Part shown: positions 1-7,323 of the stretch, piece by piece | How the letters are laid out: each line of letters starts with the position of its first letter | Numbering within the stretch: position 1 is the stretch's first letter | From: an uncultured Oscillospiraceae bacterium | GTDB lineage: Bacteria > Bacillota > Clostridia > Oscillospirales > Oscillospiraceae | Length of the DNA stretch: 21,678 nucleotides | Assembly: GCA_934589835.1 (NCBI GenBank) | Contig: CAKTOK010000026.1 | Coordinates: forward strand, 1 to 21,678 | Direction: 5' to 3' | Position numbers and translations under genes: made by a program | The notes under the pieces: generated by a model | What the model was told of the DNA's origin: nothing | Databases searched by the model: none | What the model saw: only the letters and a program-made list of their open reading frames with translations

Positions 1-303
1 GTGCACGCTCTGGAGGAGGAGTTCGGCGTTTCCGCCGCTGCCATGGCTGCTCCCGCTGCCGGCGCTGCTGCTCCCGCCGCTGAGGAGAAGACCGAGTTCG
101 ACGTGGTCCTGACCGGTTTCGATGCCGCTCAGAAGATCAAGGTCATCAAGGTCGTCCGCGAGATCTCCGGTCTGGGTCTGGCCGAGGCCAAGGCTGCCGT
201 CGAGGGCGTGCCCCACACCCTGAAGGAAGCCCTGTCCAAGGACGATGCCGAGGCCATGAAGAAGCAGGTCGAGGAGGCCGGCGGCAAGGTCGAGCTGAAG
301 TAA
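1..303 (+). CDS. rplL: 50S ribosomal protein L7/L12, C-terminal part (5' end outside window)
   Basis: The visible 100 residues hold the Ala/Pro-rich hinge (about residues 11-28) and the complete C-terminal domain that recruits translation factors to the ribosomal stalk. The segment [18 protein letters not shown], the [19 protein letters not shown] motif and the GGKVELK ending are hallmarks of the family. The full protein is normally about 120-125 residues, so only the N-terminal dimerisation segment is missing. The GTG at position 1 is an internal valine codon, not the start. It is the last gene of its transcript because a strong terminator follows within 20 bp. In most Firmicutes rplL follows rplJ and precedes rpoB; here the downstream neighbour is an unrelated regulator, so the stalk operon ends here or rpoB lies elsewhere. 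Confidence 0.97.
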   Translation: MHALEEEFGVSAAAMAAPAAGAAAPAAEEKTEFDVVLTGFDAAQKIKVIKVVREISGLGLAEAKAAVEGVPHTLKEALSKDDAEAMKKQVEEAGGKVELK

Positions 304-319
304 GTTTCTTACACAGTAA

Positions 320-351
320 AAAAAGAGAGACGCTCCGGCGTCTCTCTTTTT
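320..351 (+). terminator. Rho-independent terminator of rplL
   Basis: A perfect stem (arms 320-333 and 338-351, core GAGAGACGC / GCGTCTCTC) closes a TCCG tetraloop. The A-rich 5' flank and the T-tract in the 3' arm make a strong intrinsic terminator 17 bp after the rplL stop. Confidence 0.95.
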
Positions 352-609
352 TCATTGTCTCGCCGCTGGAGCTCCCGCCGCGCACCTGTGCGATTTATCC
401 GCGTGCCCGCGTGTCTATCCGCGCCGCATCCCTGCGCCGCGCTCCTACGCGCTTTTCCTGTGCGCCGGCCTTTCACCGTACCGCGCGGCCATGCCTGCAC
501 CGATATCCGCTCGCCTCGCGTCCCCGCGCGGTGTTCCTCTGCCCGCGCATCTTACGCCTCGTTTCGCCGCAGGTGCCGCGCCCGTTCTCTCCCTTTTCCC
601 AGACGCGCC

Positions 610-636
610 GACAGCCGCACCCATGGTGCGGCTGTC
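610..636. repeat. Perfect 12-bp inverted repeat with 3-nt spacer
   Basis: The arm GACAGCCGCACC (610-621) is exactly reverse-complemented at 625-636, with CAT between. No T-tract follows on either side, so it is not a classical terminator. It could be a regulator-binding palindrome or a stable RNA hairpin in the leader of an unseen transcript. Function unknown. Confidence 0.75.
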
Positions 637-665
637 CGACGATTTGAGGATAGAAAGGAAAAGCA

Positions 666-680
666 ATTCATGTTGTGAAT
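666..680. promoter_or_regulatory. Possible LysR-type operator (T-N11-A dyad)
   Basis: ATTCA-TGTTG-TGAAT is a 15-bp dyad that fits the T-N11-A rule for LysR-family recognition sites. It lies about 115 bp upstream of the -35 box of the LysR gene. It is somewhat far for a classical autoregulatory site, and such short dyads occur by chance in AT-rich DNA. Confidence 0.25.
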
Positions 681-795
681 CACTATGGTCATGATACACG
701 ATGCAACTTTTTTTGTAAAGCGACAAAATTTCATCTTTCCATTAGAAAATGTAATAGATAAATAACCGCACCGAAATCGGCCAGAATAAGAGGGC

Positions 796-824
796 TTGCC
801 ACAGCGCCCATGACGCGCTATAAT
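796..824 (+). promoter_or_regulatory. Sigma-A promoter of the LysR gene
   Basis: TTGCCA (-35, 796-801) and a perfect TATAAT (-10, 819-824) are separated by exactly 17 bp. The expected transcription start is around 831, leaving a leader of about 30 nt before the Shine-Dalgarno. Confidence 0.88.
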
Positions 825-862
825 AACACCATGAGAGAACGTCATAACAGGGAGGTGATCCC

Positions 863-1735
863 ATGGACACGAAAAAGCTGGCGGCGCTGGCCGCCGCAGT
901 GCGGCTGGGCAGCTTCACCCGCGCGGCGGAGGAGCTGGGCTATACCCAGTCCGGCCTGACCCACATGATGAACAGTCTGGAGAAGGACGTGGGCTTCCCG
1001 CTGCTGGTGCGGGGCCGCACCGGCGTGCGCCTGACGCCTGCGGGCCAGCGTATCTTTCCGCTGGTGCAGGAATGCCTCACCGGCGCGGAGGCGCTGGAGC
1101 GGGAGATCCTGCTCATCAACACCCATCAGGAGGAGAGCGTCCGTGTGGCTGCCTACGACTCCATCGCCCGCCACTGGCTGCCGGAGGTGATTCAGCAGTA
1201 TCGCCGCGCCCACCCGGGCGTAGGCGTGGATATCCAGATGGGCAGCGTGCAGGAGGTCTATCGCTGGGTGCAGGAGGGCCGCGTGGATATGTGCTTCGCC
1301 AGCCGGCAGGAGAGCGTGGCGCTGGATTGGACGCCTCTGCGGGACGATGAGCTGTTTGCCATCCTGCCGCCGGACTACGACAACGGCGGCCGCACCGTCT
1401 TTCCGGTGCAGGACTTCAGCGGGCGGGAGTTTATTATGCCCTCCATGGGCTTCAATCTGGACATCATGCGCGTCCTGAACCGCCACGGCGTGCTGCCGCT
1501 GATCCGCACCACCCAGGTATCCGACAGCGTTATCATCTCCATGGTAGAGCACGGGCTGGGCGTCAGTATGCTCTCCCAACTGGTGCTGCAAGGCCGTCAG
1601 GACGACGTACAGGCCCTGCCGCTGGAACCCCGCGCCGTCCGCGAGCTGGGTATCGCCTCCCGCCCCCGTCGGGAGCTGCGCCCCGCCGTCCGCAGTTTCA
1701 TCACGGAAGCGCGGGAAATGATCGAAAAAATGTGA
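863..1735 (+). CDS. LysR-family transcriptional regulator
   Basis: A 290-residue protein of typical LysR-family length. Residues 1-60 form the winged helix-turn-helix (SFTRAAEELGYTQSGLTHMMNSLE, then the wing FPLLVRGRTGVRLTPAG). Residues about 90-290 form the periplasmic-binding-protein-like effector domain. The start is fixed by AGGGAGGTGATC a few bases upstream of ATG and by the promoter at 796-824. The stop is followed after 7 bp by the ATG of the DUF2156-GNAT gene, so the two are almost certainly co-transcribed and translationally coupled. The co-inducer cannot be told from sequence. LysR proteins usually control adjacent genes, so the fusion protein downstream is a likely target. Confidence 0.95.
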   Translation: MDTKKLAALAAAVRLGSFTRAAEELGYTQSGLTHMMNSLEKDVGFPLLVRGRTGVRLTPAGQRIFPLVQECLTGAEALEREILLINTHQEESVRVAAYDSIARHWLPEVIQQYRRAHPGVGVDIQMGSVQEVYRWVQEGRVDMCFASRQESVALDWTPLRDDELFAILPPDYDNGGRTVFPVQDFSGREFIMPSMGFNLDIMRVLNRHGVLPLIRTTQVSDSVIISMVEHGLGVSMLSQLVLQGRQDDVQALPLEPRAVRELGIASRPRRELRPAVRSFITEAREMIEKM

Positions 1736-1742
1736 GGACTTT

Positions 1743-3143
1743 ATGCTGGAATTTCAGAAACTGACTGCAAACGAGGGCGCGCGCCTGCGCCCGTACTACG
1801 AAGCCTGCGACTATCGCCTGTGCGAGTATTCGCTGGGCGTCAAGCTCATGTGGCGCGGCTACCTGCACCCGTGGTTCGCCGAGGCCGCGGGCTGCCTCAT
1901 CATCCGCAACTGCATCGAGGGCGAGTACGTCTTCGACTATCCCATCCTCGGGCCGGATGGCAATGAGGAGGCAGCCCTGACGGCCATCGAGCAGTATTGC
2001 GCCGAAAAGGAGCTGCCGCTGGTGCTGTCCGTGGTGCCGGAGGATAAGGCCGCCCAGCTGGTGCTGCGCTACCCCCGGGTCAGTGTCAGCAGCGAGCGCC
2101 CGTGGAAGGACTACCTCTACCACACCGAGGATCTGGCCCAGTTTGCCGGCCGCCGGTACAGCGGTCAGCGCAACCACATCAACAAGTTCCGCCGGGACTA
2201 TCCGGACGCGGAATTTGTCCCGCTCTCCGACCCGCAGGATCCCCGCCTTGCGGCCTTCTGGTCCGACTATGAGGCGGAGTTCCACAAGTCCGGGCCGCTG
2301 GCCAAGGAGGAGCTGGTGCTGGCGCAGGAGCTGTTTGCCCTGCTGGACACCGGCTGGTTCTGCGCCGGCGGTATGCTGGCGGAGGGCCGCCTTGTGGCCG
2401 TCAGTCTGGCGGAGCGCTGTGGCGACACGCTGGTGAACCACATCGAAAAGGCCCTCTATTCCCATGCCGGCGCGTATCCCGCCATCGTGCAGGCCTTCGC
2501 CGCTCACTTCGGCGATGGCTGCACCTGGATCAACAGGGAGGACGATGCCCGCGACAAGGGCCTGCGTACCTCCAAGCTGCAATATCTGCCTGCCGCGCTG
2601 GGCGGCAAGGTGCGCCTGCAGGTGGGCACGGAGCTGGATGTCCTGCGCCGCATCCCCACCCTGAAAACAGACCGCCTGACCCTGACGCCCCTGCGTCCGT
2701 CAGACTGCGATGCCTATAACGCCCTGTGCCTGGACGATGACCGCAATCGCTGGTGGGGCTACGATTACCGCACCGCCCTGAACGGCGCGCCTCTGACGGA
2801 GAACTATTTCCTCTCTGTGGCCAAGGCGGATTTTACCGCCCGCCGCGCCGTGAATTTTGCTGTCCGCCTGAAGGGCAAGCTCATCGGCGAGGTGGTGCTC
2901 TACCGTCCCGACTTCCGCGGCGGCTTCGAGCAGGGCTGCCGCATCGCCCCCGCCTACGCCGGTCACGGCTATGGCACCGAGGCCTTTGCAGCGGCGGCGG
3001 ATTGGGCACTGTACCATCTGGGACTTGCCCGCGTGGTGGCCAAGTGCTTCAAGGAGAACGCCCCGTCCCACCGGATGCTCTCCGCCTGTATGCGCCCCTC
3101 CGGCGAGGATGCAGCGTACTTTTATTTCGAAAAAACCGTCTGA
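1743..3143 (+). CDS. DUF2156 (MprF-like) domain fused to a GNAT acetyltransferase
   Basis: A 466-residue two-domain protein. Residues about 20-300 match the DUF2156 family, related to the catalytic part of aminoacyl-phosphatidylglycerol synthases: GEYVFDYPILG, RRYSGQRNHINKFRRDYP and the later CTWINREDDARDKGLRTSK segment. Residues about 307-466 form a RimJ/RimL-type GNAT domain starting LKTDRLTLTPLRPSD, with the acetyl-CoA-binding loop GHGYGTEA at about 407-414 and a typical KENAPSHRML helix. DUF2156 is itself a double GNAT-like fold, so this is an acyltransferase tandem. Likely role: transfer of an aminoacyl or acyl group to a lipid, peptide or small molecule; the substrate is unknown. The ATG follows a GAGG 5 bp upstream that overlaps the end of the LysR gene. 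Confidence 0.88.
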   Translation: MLEFQKLTANEGARLRPYYEACDYRLCEYSLGVKLMWRGYLHPWFAEAAGCLIIRNCIEGEYVFDYPILGPDGNEEAALTAIEQYCAEKELPLVLSVVPEDKAAQLVLRYPRVSVSSERPWKDYLYHTEDLAQFAGRRYSGQRNHINKFRRDYPDAEFVPLSDPQDPRLAAFWSDYEAEFHKSGPLAKEELVLAQELFALLDTGWFCAGGMLAEGRLVAVSLAERCGDTLVNHIEKALYSHAGAYPAIVQAFAAHFGDGCTWINREDDARDKGLRTSKLQYLPAALGGKVRLQVGTELDVLRRIPTLKTDRLTLTPLRPSDCDAYNALCLDDDRNRWWGYDYRTALNGAPLTENYFLSVAKADFTARRAVNFAVRLKGKLIGEVVLYRPDFRGGFEQGCRIAPAYAGHGYGTEAFAAAADWALYHLGLARVVAKCFKENAPSHRMLSACMRPSGEDAAYFYFEKTV

Positions 3144-3156
3144 CGCATCAGATGCA

Positions 3157-3187
3157 GCACCTCCGCGCATACTGAGCACGGAGGTGC
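3157..3187 (+). promoter_or_regulatory. Hairpin enclosing the Shine-Dalgarno of the 59-residue ORF
   Basis: GCACCTCCG (3157-3165) is the exact reverse complement of CGGAGGTGC (3179-3187), with a 13-nt loop. The right arm contains the GGAGG (3180-3184) used by the ATG at 3193, so the folded RNA would hide the ribosome binding site. A weak TTTCT follows, so an alternative role as the terminator of the upstream gene is possible. Confidence 0.6.
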
Positions 3188-3192
3188 TTTCT

Positions 3193-3372
3193 ATGTATTA
3201 TGAAACTCTGACCGACCTGCTGAACAACGACCCCGCCGCCTATGAGTATTTTTACGCCCTGACGCCGGAGCTGCAAACCTCGCTCCAGCAGCAGACCGAC
3301 ATCCGCTCCCTGTCCCAGCTGCGGCAGGCCGCGGCTGACGCGCGGCTCCGGCGCCGCCCCGGCGCCTTTTGA
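3193..3372 (+). CDS. Small hypothetical protein, 59 residues
   Basis: The ORF begins MYYETLTDLLNNDPAAYEYF and is acidic and helical in its first 45 residues, then ends in an Arg-rich tail. It has a GGAGG 8 nt before the ATG. No signal peptide, membrane segment or recognised domain is visible. Its first half (LLNNDPAAYEYFYALTPELQTSLQQQ) reads like a genuine small globular protein rather than a chance frame. It lies 49 bp after the DUF2156-GNAT gene and before a terminator, so it may be the last gene of that unit. Function unknown. Confidence 0.7.
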   Translation: MYYETLTDLLNNDPAAYEYFYALTPELQTSLQQQTDIRSLSQLRQAAADARLRRRPGAF

Positions 3373-3444
3373 CCGCCGCCGCGCCCCACAAAAAAGAGAC
3401 GGCGGGCGGATGCGGCGTATAAGACCGGCTCATAATGCTCCGTG

Positions 3445-3480
3445 AGAACAGCGTGGCGTATGCCGCGCTGTTCTGCTTTT
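3445..3480 (+). terminator. Rho-independent terminator
   Basis: AGAACAGCG (3445-3453) pairs with CGCTGTTCT (3466-3474). The stem extends through a T-G wobble and GGC/GCC around a GTAT loop, and the hairpin is followed by GCTTTT. It closes the LysR/acyltransferase unit and marks the left boundary of the MATE gene cluster. Confidence 0.8.
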
Positions 3481-3528
3481 GGACATCAGGGAAAACCTTA
3501 GATCTGTCGGGGAATATGGATTGCCCGT

Positions 3529-3561
3529 GACCAATTCGGGAACCAGATCGACCAATTTCGG
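3529..3561. repeat. Imperfect direct repeat, possible operator
   Basis: GACCAATTCGG (3529-3539) recurs as GACCAATTTCGG (3550-3561). The 21-bp start-to-start distance is about two helical turns, so a regulator could bind both sites on the same DNA face. It lies about 130 bp upstream of the first gene of the MATE unit. Confidence 0.4.
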
Positions 3562-3687
3562 CCTTTTCCCCCACGCGGGGAGCGACTGTGGTACCATCCG
3601 CCTGAGAAAAGAGCGATGCTGCCGATCCGCTGTCGAGGGCGCCGCTGCTCGGACGACTGAGCGGAGGGGCGCGGAAAGGACGTTCCT

Positions 3688-3966
3688 ATGAACTGGCCAT
3701 GGAAAAAGAAAAAGCTCTCCTTCGCAGAAGCAGTCAAATTCAACTGGGAAGCGGACACCAATGCGGTGCTGCGGCAAAAGCTGAATGAGCTGGCCAGGCA
3801 ATATCCTGCGCTGCGGGAGCGCGAATACAGGGAACGGCTCCTGCATCTGTTCCGCGAGCAGGGCTTGGACATCAACGCGGAGCAGCTGGATATGCTGCTG
3901 CTCCTGCGGCAGAAGACGGACCAGCTGCTGCTGGAGCGGGAGCTGGAGCGGCGGGAGGAGACATAA
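3688..3966 (+). CDS. Small charged helical protein, 92 residues
   Basis: A 92-residue protein starting MNWPWKKKKLSFAEAVKFNW, followed by an almost wholly alpha-helical sequence rich in Leu, Glu and Arg (about residues 20-90), including a leucine-dense stretch LDMLLLLRQKTDQLLLERE that could form a coiled coil. No signal peptide or catalytic motif. AAAGGA about 8 nt upstream serves as ribosome binding site. It is the first gene after the terminator at 3445-3480 and is on the same strand as the MATE fusion, 242 bp further on. I do not recognise the family. A role as a small scaffold or regulatory partner is only a guess. Confidence 0.7.
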   Translation: MNWPWKKKKLSFAEAVKFNWEADTNAVLRQKLNELARQYPALREREYRERLLHLFREQGLDINAEQLDMLLLLRQKTDQLLLERELERREET

Positions 3967-4208
3967 GAGGGGAGATACCCTGATAATCAGCTGGAATGGA
4001 GCGATCGGATTGCCGCCCTCTACGCCGCTGCCGAGCAGAGGAACGGGGGAAAACTCAGGATCTGGTATGGAGGCGATTGGCCGCCTGAGCCTCCGCCCGC
4101 ACCCTTCTGCTTGCGGGTATTCCGGACGGGGAGTGTTTGCAGAGATGAGAACGAGACTGCGCCGCCGTGTGCATGGGACTCCACGGGGCGAAAGGCGGGG
4201 AAGCAGAA
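3967..4208 (+). other. Leader/intergenic stretch before the MATE fusion gene
   Basis: A strong GGGGAG motif (about 3969-3975) is followed by no ATG, GTG or TTG at usual spacing. The frame directly after the stop at 3964-3966 stays open for the whole stretch and reads protein-like at first (DNQLEWSDRIAALYAAAEQR, about 3982-4041) before becoming Pro/Cys-rich. This could be a decayed extension or small gene, or simply a long leader. Confidence 0.35.
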
Positions 4209-5969
4209 ATGGGATATGAATATCGCAGGAACGAGGCCATCATCCGCAGCAAGACGCGGGAATTCTTCGGCGTCGGCACGGTGGTGACGGCCACCTCCTA
4301 TCTGGTTCCCGTGGTAGATTTTATGCTCATCGGCATCCTTTTGGGCGCCGATGCGGTGGCGGCCGCCGGCCTGGGCGACAGCTTCGTGGACGTGGCGGAG
4401 CTGACGGGCTTCGTCCTCTCCTCCGGCGCGCCGGCGGCCGCCGGCATTCTGCTGGGCCGGCGGAAGCGGCGGCAGGCCGATGGGGTGTTTACCCTGTCGC
4501 TGCTCCTGACGCTGCTGGGCGGCCTGCTCTGCTGGTGCCTGCTGCCGCTGTGCGGCTTTTTCAGCGGCATCCTGACCAACAACGGTGCCATCACGGACGA
4601 CGTGGCGCGGTACGTCTTTTTCACACTGCTGTCCGCCCCGTTTGTCGGCGTGAATCTGGTCCTGTCCAGCTTCGCCATCGTGGACAACCATTCCAGACTG
4701 GCCATGGCCTCGGTCATCACCGCCAATGCGGTCAATATTGTGCTGGATGTGGTTTTCATGCGGTTTTTGAGCATGGGCGTGGCCGGCGCCGCCGCGGCGT
4801 CCCTGCTGGGAAACGCCGCCGGCATTCTGGTGGCGCTGCCGTATCTGCTGTCCAAAAAGCGCACCTTCCGCTTCTGCCTGCATACCGGAGAACTGCGGGA
4901 GACCTGGCGGGAGCTGGCCGCCAGCAGCTCCTCATTCGCCACGGACAAGGTCTCGCGGATCGTGTCCGGCCTCATCGTGAATCTGCTGCTGGTGTATTTC
5001 GTGGGCAATATCGGCGTGGCGCTGTACGCGATATACGGCCAGCTGCGCTCCATTCTCCGCATTCTGGCGGGCGGCGCGCTGCAAACCATTTCCACGCTGG
5101 GCAGTTTGCTCTACGGCGAACGGGATTTTTACGGCCTGCGGCGGATGTTCGCCCTTCTGGCCAAGGATACCTACGCCATCGTGGCGGCCATCATGGTGGG
5201 GCTGTTCTGCTTCTCCGCGGCCTTCCTCCGTTCCTACGGCATCACACCGGAGACGGACACGCTGTGGGCCTTCCGCATCATGCTGTGCAGCCTGCCGTTC
5301 CTCTGGCTCAACGACCTCCTTGCCCGCCTTTATACCAGTGTGCAGCGGCAGAAGCTGTCCGTGCTGCTGCTGACGCTGCAAAACGTGGTGTTCAAGATCC
5401 TGCTCCTGCTGCTGTGCGTGGCGGGCATGACCCTTCTCCGGTGGAGCAGCATCCCGACGGTGGCGGTCTGGTGCTTTCTGGTGGAGCTCCTGACGCCTGC
5501 GGCCACGCTGCTCTGGGAGAAGCGGACCTGCCACGATGTGGCGCTTTTCGGCCTGCGGGATCAGGCGGAACGCACCTGCCACACCTTTACCATCACCGGC
5601 CGGCCGGAGAGCGTTGCGGACATTCACGTGGAGATCGACCGGTTCTGCACGGAAAACGGCATCCCCCGCAATCGCGGCGTTTTTCTGGCCATCGCCTTCG
5701 AGGAGGCCGCTCTCAACATTATCCGCCACAACGGCCATGTGGACATGATCGACATCTGCCTCCTGCTGGAGGAGGGAGACCTGATCGTCCGCATCCGCGA
5801 CAATGGCGCGCCCTTTGACCCGCTGGCATTCGTGGACGATGAGGATATCCTCCAGCAGAACAACATCCGGCTGCTGGAGCGGCTCACCGACCAGAAGACC
5901 TATACGAGGATCATGAACATGAACAACACGGTGCTTTCCATCCGGCTGGAGGCGGCGCAAAATGAGTGA
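4209..5969 (+). CDS. MATE-family exporter fused to an RsbW/SpoIIAB-like ATPase domain
   Basis: A 586-residue fusion. Residues about 1-445 are a MATE (multidrug and toxin extrusion) transporter with about twelve hydrophobic segments. The first repeat includes VDFMLIGILLGADAVAAAGL, and the start of its second helix bundle is VSGLIVNLLLVYFVGNIG. Residues about 460-580 form a cytoplasmic HATPase_c_2 domain of the anti-sigma-factor serine kinase type: N-box EAALN (E499, N503) and G1 box DNGAPFDP (D531, G533). The G2 glycine motif is degenerate (QQNNIRLLERL). I chose ATG 4209 over the in-frame ATG 4167 because a GGGGAAG lies upstream of 4209 while 4167 has no ribosome binding site. The stop overlaps the next gene by 8 bp, indicating coupling. 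A STAS protein two genes downstream is the natural binding partner of the ATPase domain. Transported substrate unknown. Confidence 0.92.
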   Translation: MGYEYRRNEAIIRSKTREFFGVGTVVTATSYLVPVVDFMLIGILLGADAVAAAGLGDSFVDVAELTGFVLSSGAPAAAGILLGRRKRRQADGVFTLSLLLTLLGGLLCWCLLPLCGFFSGILTNNGAITDDVARYVFFTLLSAPFVGVNLVLSSFAIVDNHSRLAMASVITANAVNIVLDVVFMRFLSMGVAGAAAASLLGNAAGILVALPYLLSKKRTFRFCLHTGELRETWRELAASSSSFATDKVSRIVSGLIVNLLLVYFVGNIGVALYAIYGQLRSILRILAGGALQTISTLGSLLYGERDFYGLRRMFALLAKDTYAIVAAIMVGLFCFSAAFLRSYGITPETDTLWAFRIMLCSLPFLWLNDLLARLYTSVQRQKLSVLLLTLQNVVFKILLLLLCVAGMTLLRWSSIPTVAVWCFLVELLTPAATLLWEKRTCHDVALFGLRDQAERTCHTFTITGRPESVADIHVEIDRFCTENGIPRNRGVFLAIAFEEAALNIIRHNGHVDMIDICLLLEEGDLIVRIRDNGAPFDPLAFVDDEDILQQNNIRLLERLTDQKTYTRIMNMNNTVLSIRLEAAQNE

Positions 5970-7323
5970 GCAGCTGACGTCGCTTACCCAACAGTATCCG
6001 GCGGCTGCGGCGCTGCTGACGGAGCACGGCGATAAAACGCTCCGCGCCTATCTGACGCAGCTCCGCCGCCGGCCACTGCCGGATATCCTGCCGTCGGAGG
6101 ACCTGCTGACAGCGGTGCGGGACTATTTTGTTCCCTTTTTCGGCACGGAGACAGCAGAGGAGGCGGCGGCGGTCCTGCGCCGCTGCCGCTGCCTGTCCAC
6201 CGCCAATCACCATCATCCCGCATTCGAGTACATGACCGTGCAGGACACGATCCTCTACGACCAGTGGCTGCGGCTTCACGGGGAGCGCGGCGATGTCGTC
6301 CCGTTCGTGACCTGCGACAACCCCAACCTGCTGAACGCCGAGTATCCACGGGGCGTACTGGTCTACGACTGCGCCCTGCCGGAGGGCTGCCTGCGGCTGC
6401 CGCTTTATCCCATGCGGCTGCTGCGGGCCTGCATGGCCGCGGTGGAGGGCATCTCCCCCGCTATGGTGGAAAACGCGCTTCGCCGCTTGCAGCAGGAGGT
6501 GCGGCGAGGCGCACTCGCGCCCTCTGTGGCCGATGCCGTGGAGCGCTATCTGCGGGAGATCGTGCTGTCGGACCGTGTCCAGCAGCACGGTACGCTGCGC
6601 CGCCAGACCACGGCCATCAACGCCATGCTCTCCCAGCACTATTTTACCGACCGGACGCCGCAGTATCTCTGGGTGTCCATGGAGACGCTCACCGCGCGGC
6701 TGCTGGCAAAGGACCTCTGGGGGGAGGGAACGCTGCTGCACCAGCTGCTGTTCTGCCGGAGCCTGCGGACGGTGCTGCTTCGCCGGCTGGAGGGCGTCTC
6801 CGGCTGCTGGCGGGGAGATACCGGCGGCACTCATTTCTTCTGGGGCATCGACCGCCGCGCGGTCCGGTTCCCCCTGCGGCTGCGGGAGGAGGCAGACGCC
6901 GCGGTGCTGACCGGACGGAACTCCCTGGGAGAGGAGGTGTCCGTGCCCTTCACGCCGCGGGCCCTGACAGAGGCGCTGGCGGCAGAGAATCTGCTGCCCG
7001 GGATGCTCCTGTGCTTCCTGGAGATCTATTTTCTTCGGGATTTTGCGGTACTTGGCGGCTACTTTCAGCCCACCTATCTGGCCCAGATGCGGCAGGGGCT
7101 GGTGCAGGCGCTGCGGGAGCTGCGGCTGTTTGAGAGGGAAGCCGCGATTCTCGAGAGTAAGGCCGATTACATGACGCTGGGCCTGATCTACCTGCGGCGG
7201 CAGCGCGGGGCGGGGATGCTCCCTGTCTCCACGGCGGAGCTTCTGGAGACGCCCATTTCTGCGGCGGAGGTCGAGGCGGCGTTGGAGATTCCCGTTGCGG
7301 AGGCGCTTGCCGTGCCGGATTGA
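5962..7323 (+). CDS. Uncharacterised 453-residue protein in the MATE unit
   Basis: Starts inside the last codons of the MATE fusion gene with GGAGG about 10 nt upstream, so it is translationally coupled. No signal peptide or membrane helices; it should be cytosolic. Notable segments are STANHHHPAF (residues 79-88), VPFVTCDNPNLLNAEYPRG (113-131, a candidate active-site loop), RLPLYPM (145-151), and GTHFFWGIDRRAVRFPLRLR in the second half. The His cluster with nearby Asp, Asn and Cys suggests an enzyme or metal site, but I do not recognise the family. Codon use and composition match the neighbours. Operon position suggests it makes or modifies whatever the MATE protein exports, or that it is a client of the STAS/ATPase switch. 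Confidence 0.88.
   Translation: MSEQLTSLTQQYPAAAALLTEHGDKTLRAYLTQLRRRPLPDILPSEDLLTAVRDYFVPFFGTETAEEAAAVLRRCRCLSTANHHHPAFEYMTVQDTILYDQWLRLHGERGDVVPFVTCDNPNLLNAEYPRGVLVYDCALPEGCLRLPLYPMRLLRACMAAVEGISPAMVENALRRLQQEVRRGALAPSVADAVERYLREIVLSDRVQQHGTLRRQTTAINAMLSQHYFTDRTPQYLWVSMETLTARLLAKDLWGEGTLLHQLLFCRSLRTVLLRRLEGVSGCWRGDTGGTHFFWGIDRRAVRFPLRLREEADAAVLTGRNSLGEEVSVPFTPRALTEALAAENLLPGMLLCFLEIYFLRDFAVLGGYFQPTYLAQMRQGLVQALRELRLFEREAAILESKADYMTLGLIYLRRQRGAGMLPVSTAELLETPISAAEVEAALEIPVAEALAVPD

Larger units (their letters stand above)
354..795. other. Gene-free intergenic region, GC-rich then AT-rich
   Basis: No ORF here has both a credible start with a Shine-Dalgarno and protein-like composition; the open frames translate to Arg/Pro/Ser-rich strings. 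Positions about 361-640 are C- and CG-rich. The sequence then switches sharply to AT-rich DNA at about 655-775, as expected upstream of a promoter. The only structure I see is a 27-bp palindrome at 610-636 and a small dyad at 666-680. No tRNA or known riboswitch fold was recognised. Confidence 0.6.
3373..3687. other. Intergenic region with terminator and leader of the MATE unit
   Basis: No convincing gene. It holds an intrinsic-terminator-like hairpin (3445-3480) and an imperfect direct repeat (3529-3561). It must also contain the promoter of the downstream unit, but I could not find a confident -35/-10 pair. Confidence 0.55.

Noticed and set aside
354..678. Coding ORF in the region after rplL
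   Set aside because: No ribosome binding site and low-complexity Arg/Pro/Ser translation; several frames are open only because the DNA is GC-rich.
4535..5818. 427-codon alternative-frame ORF inside the MATE fusion gene
   Set aside because: Overlaps a recognised transporter on the same strand; its translation is Pro/Arg/His/Gly-rich, as expected of an off-frame reading.
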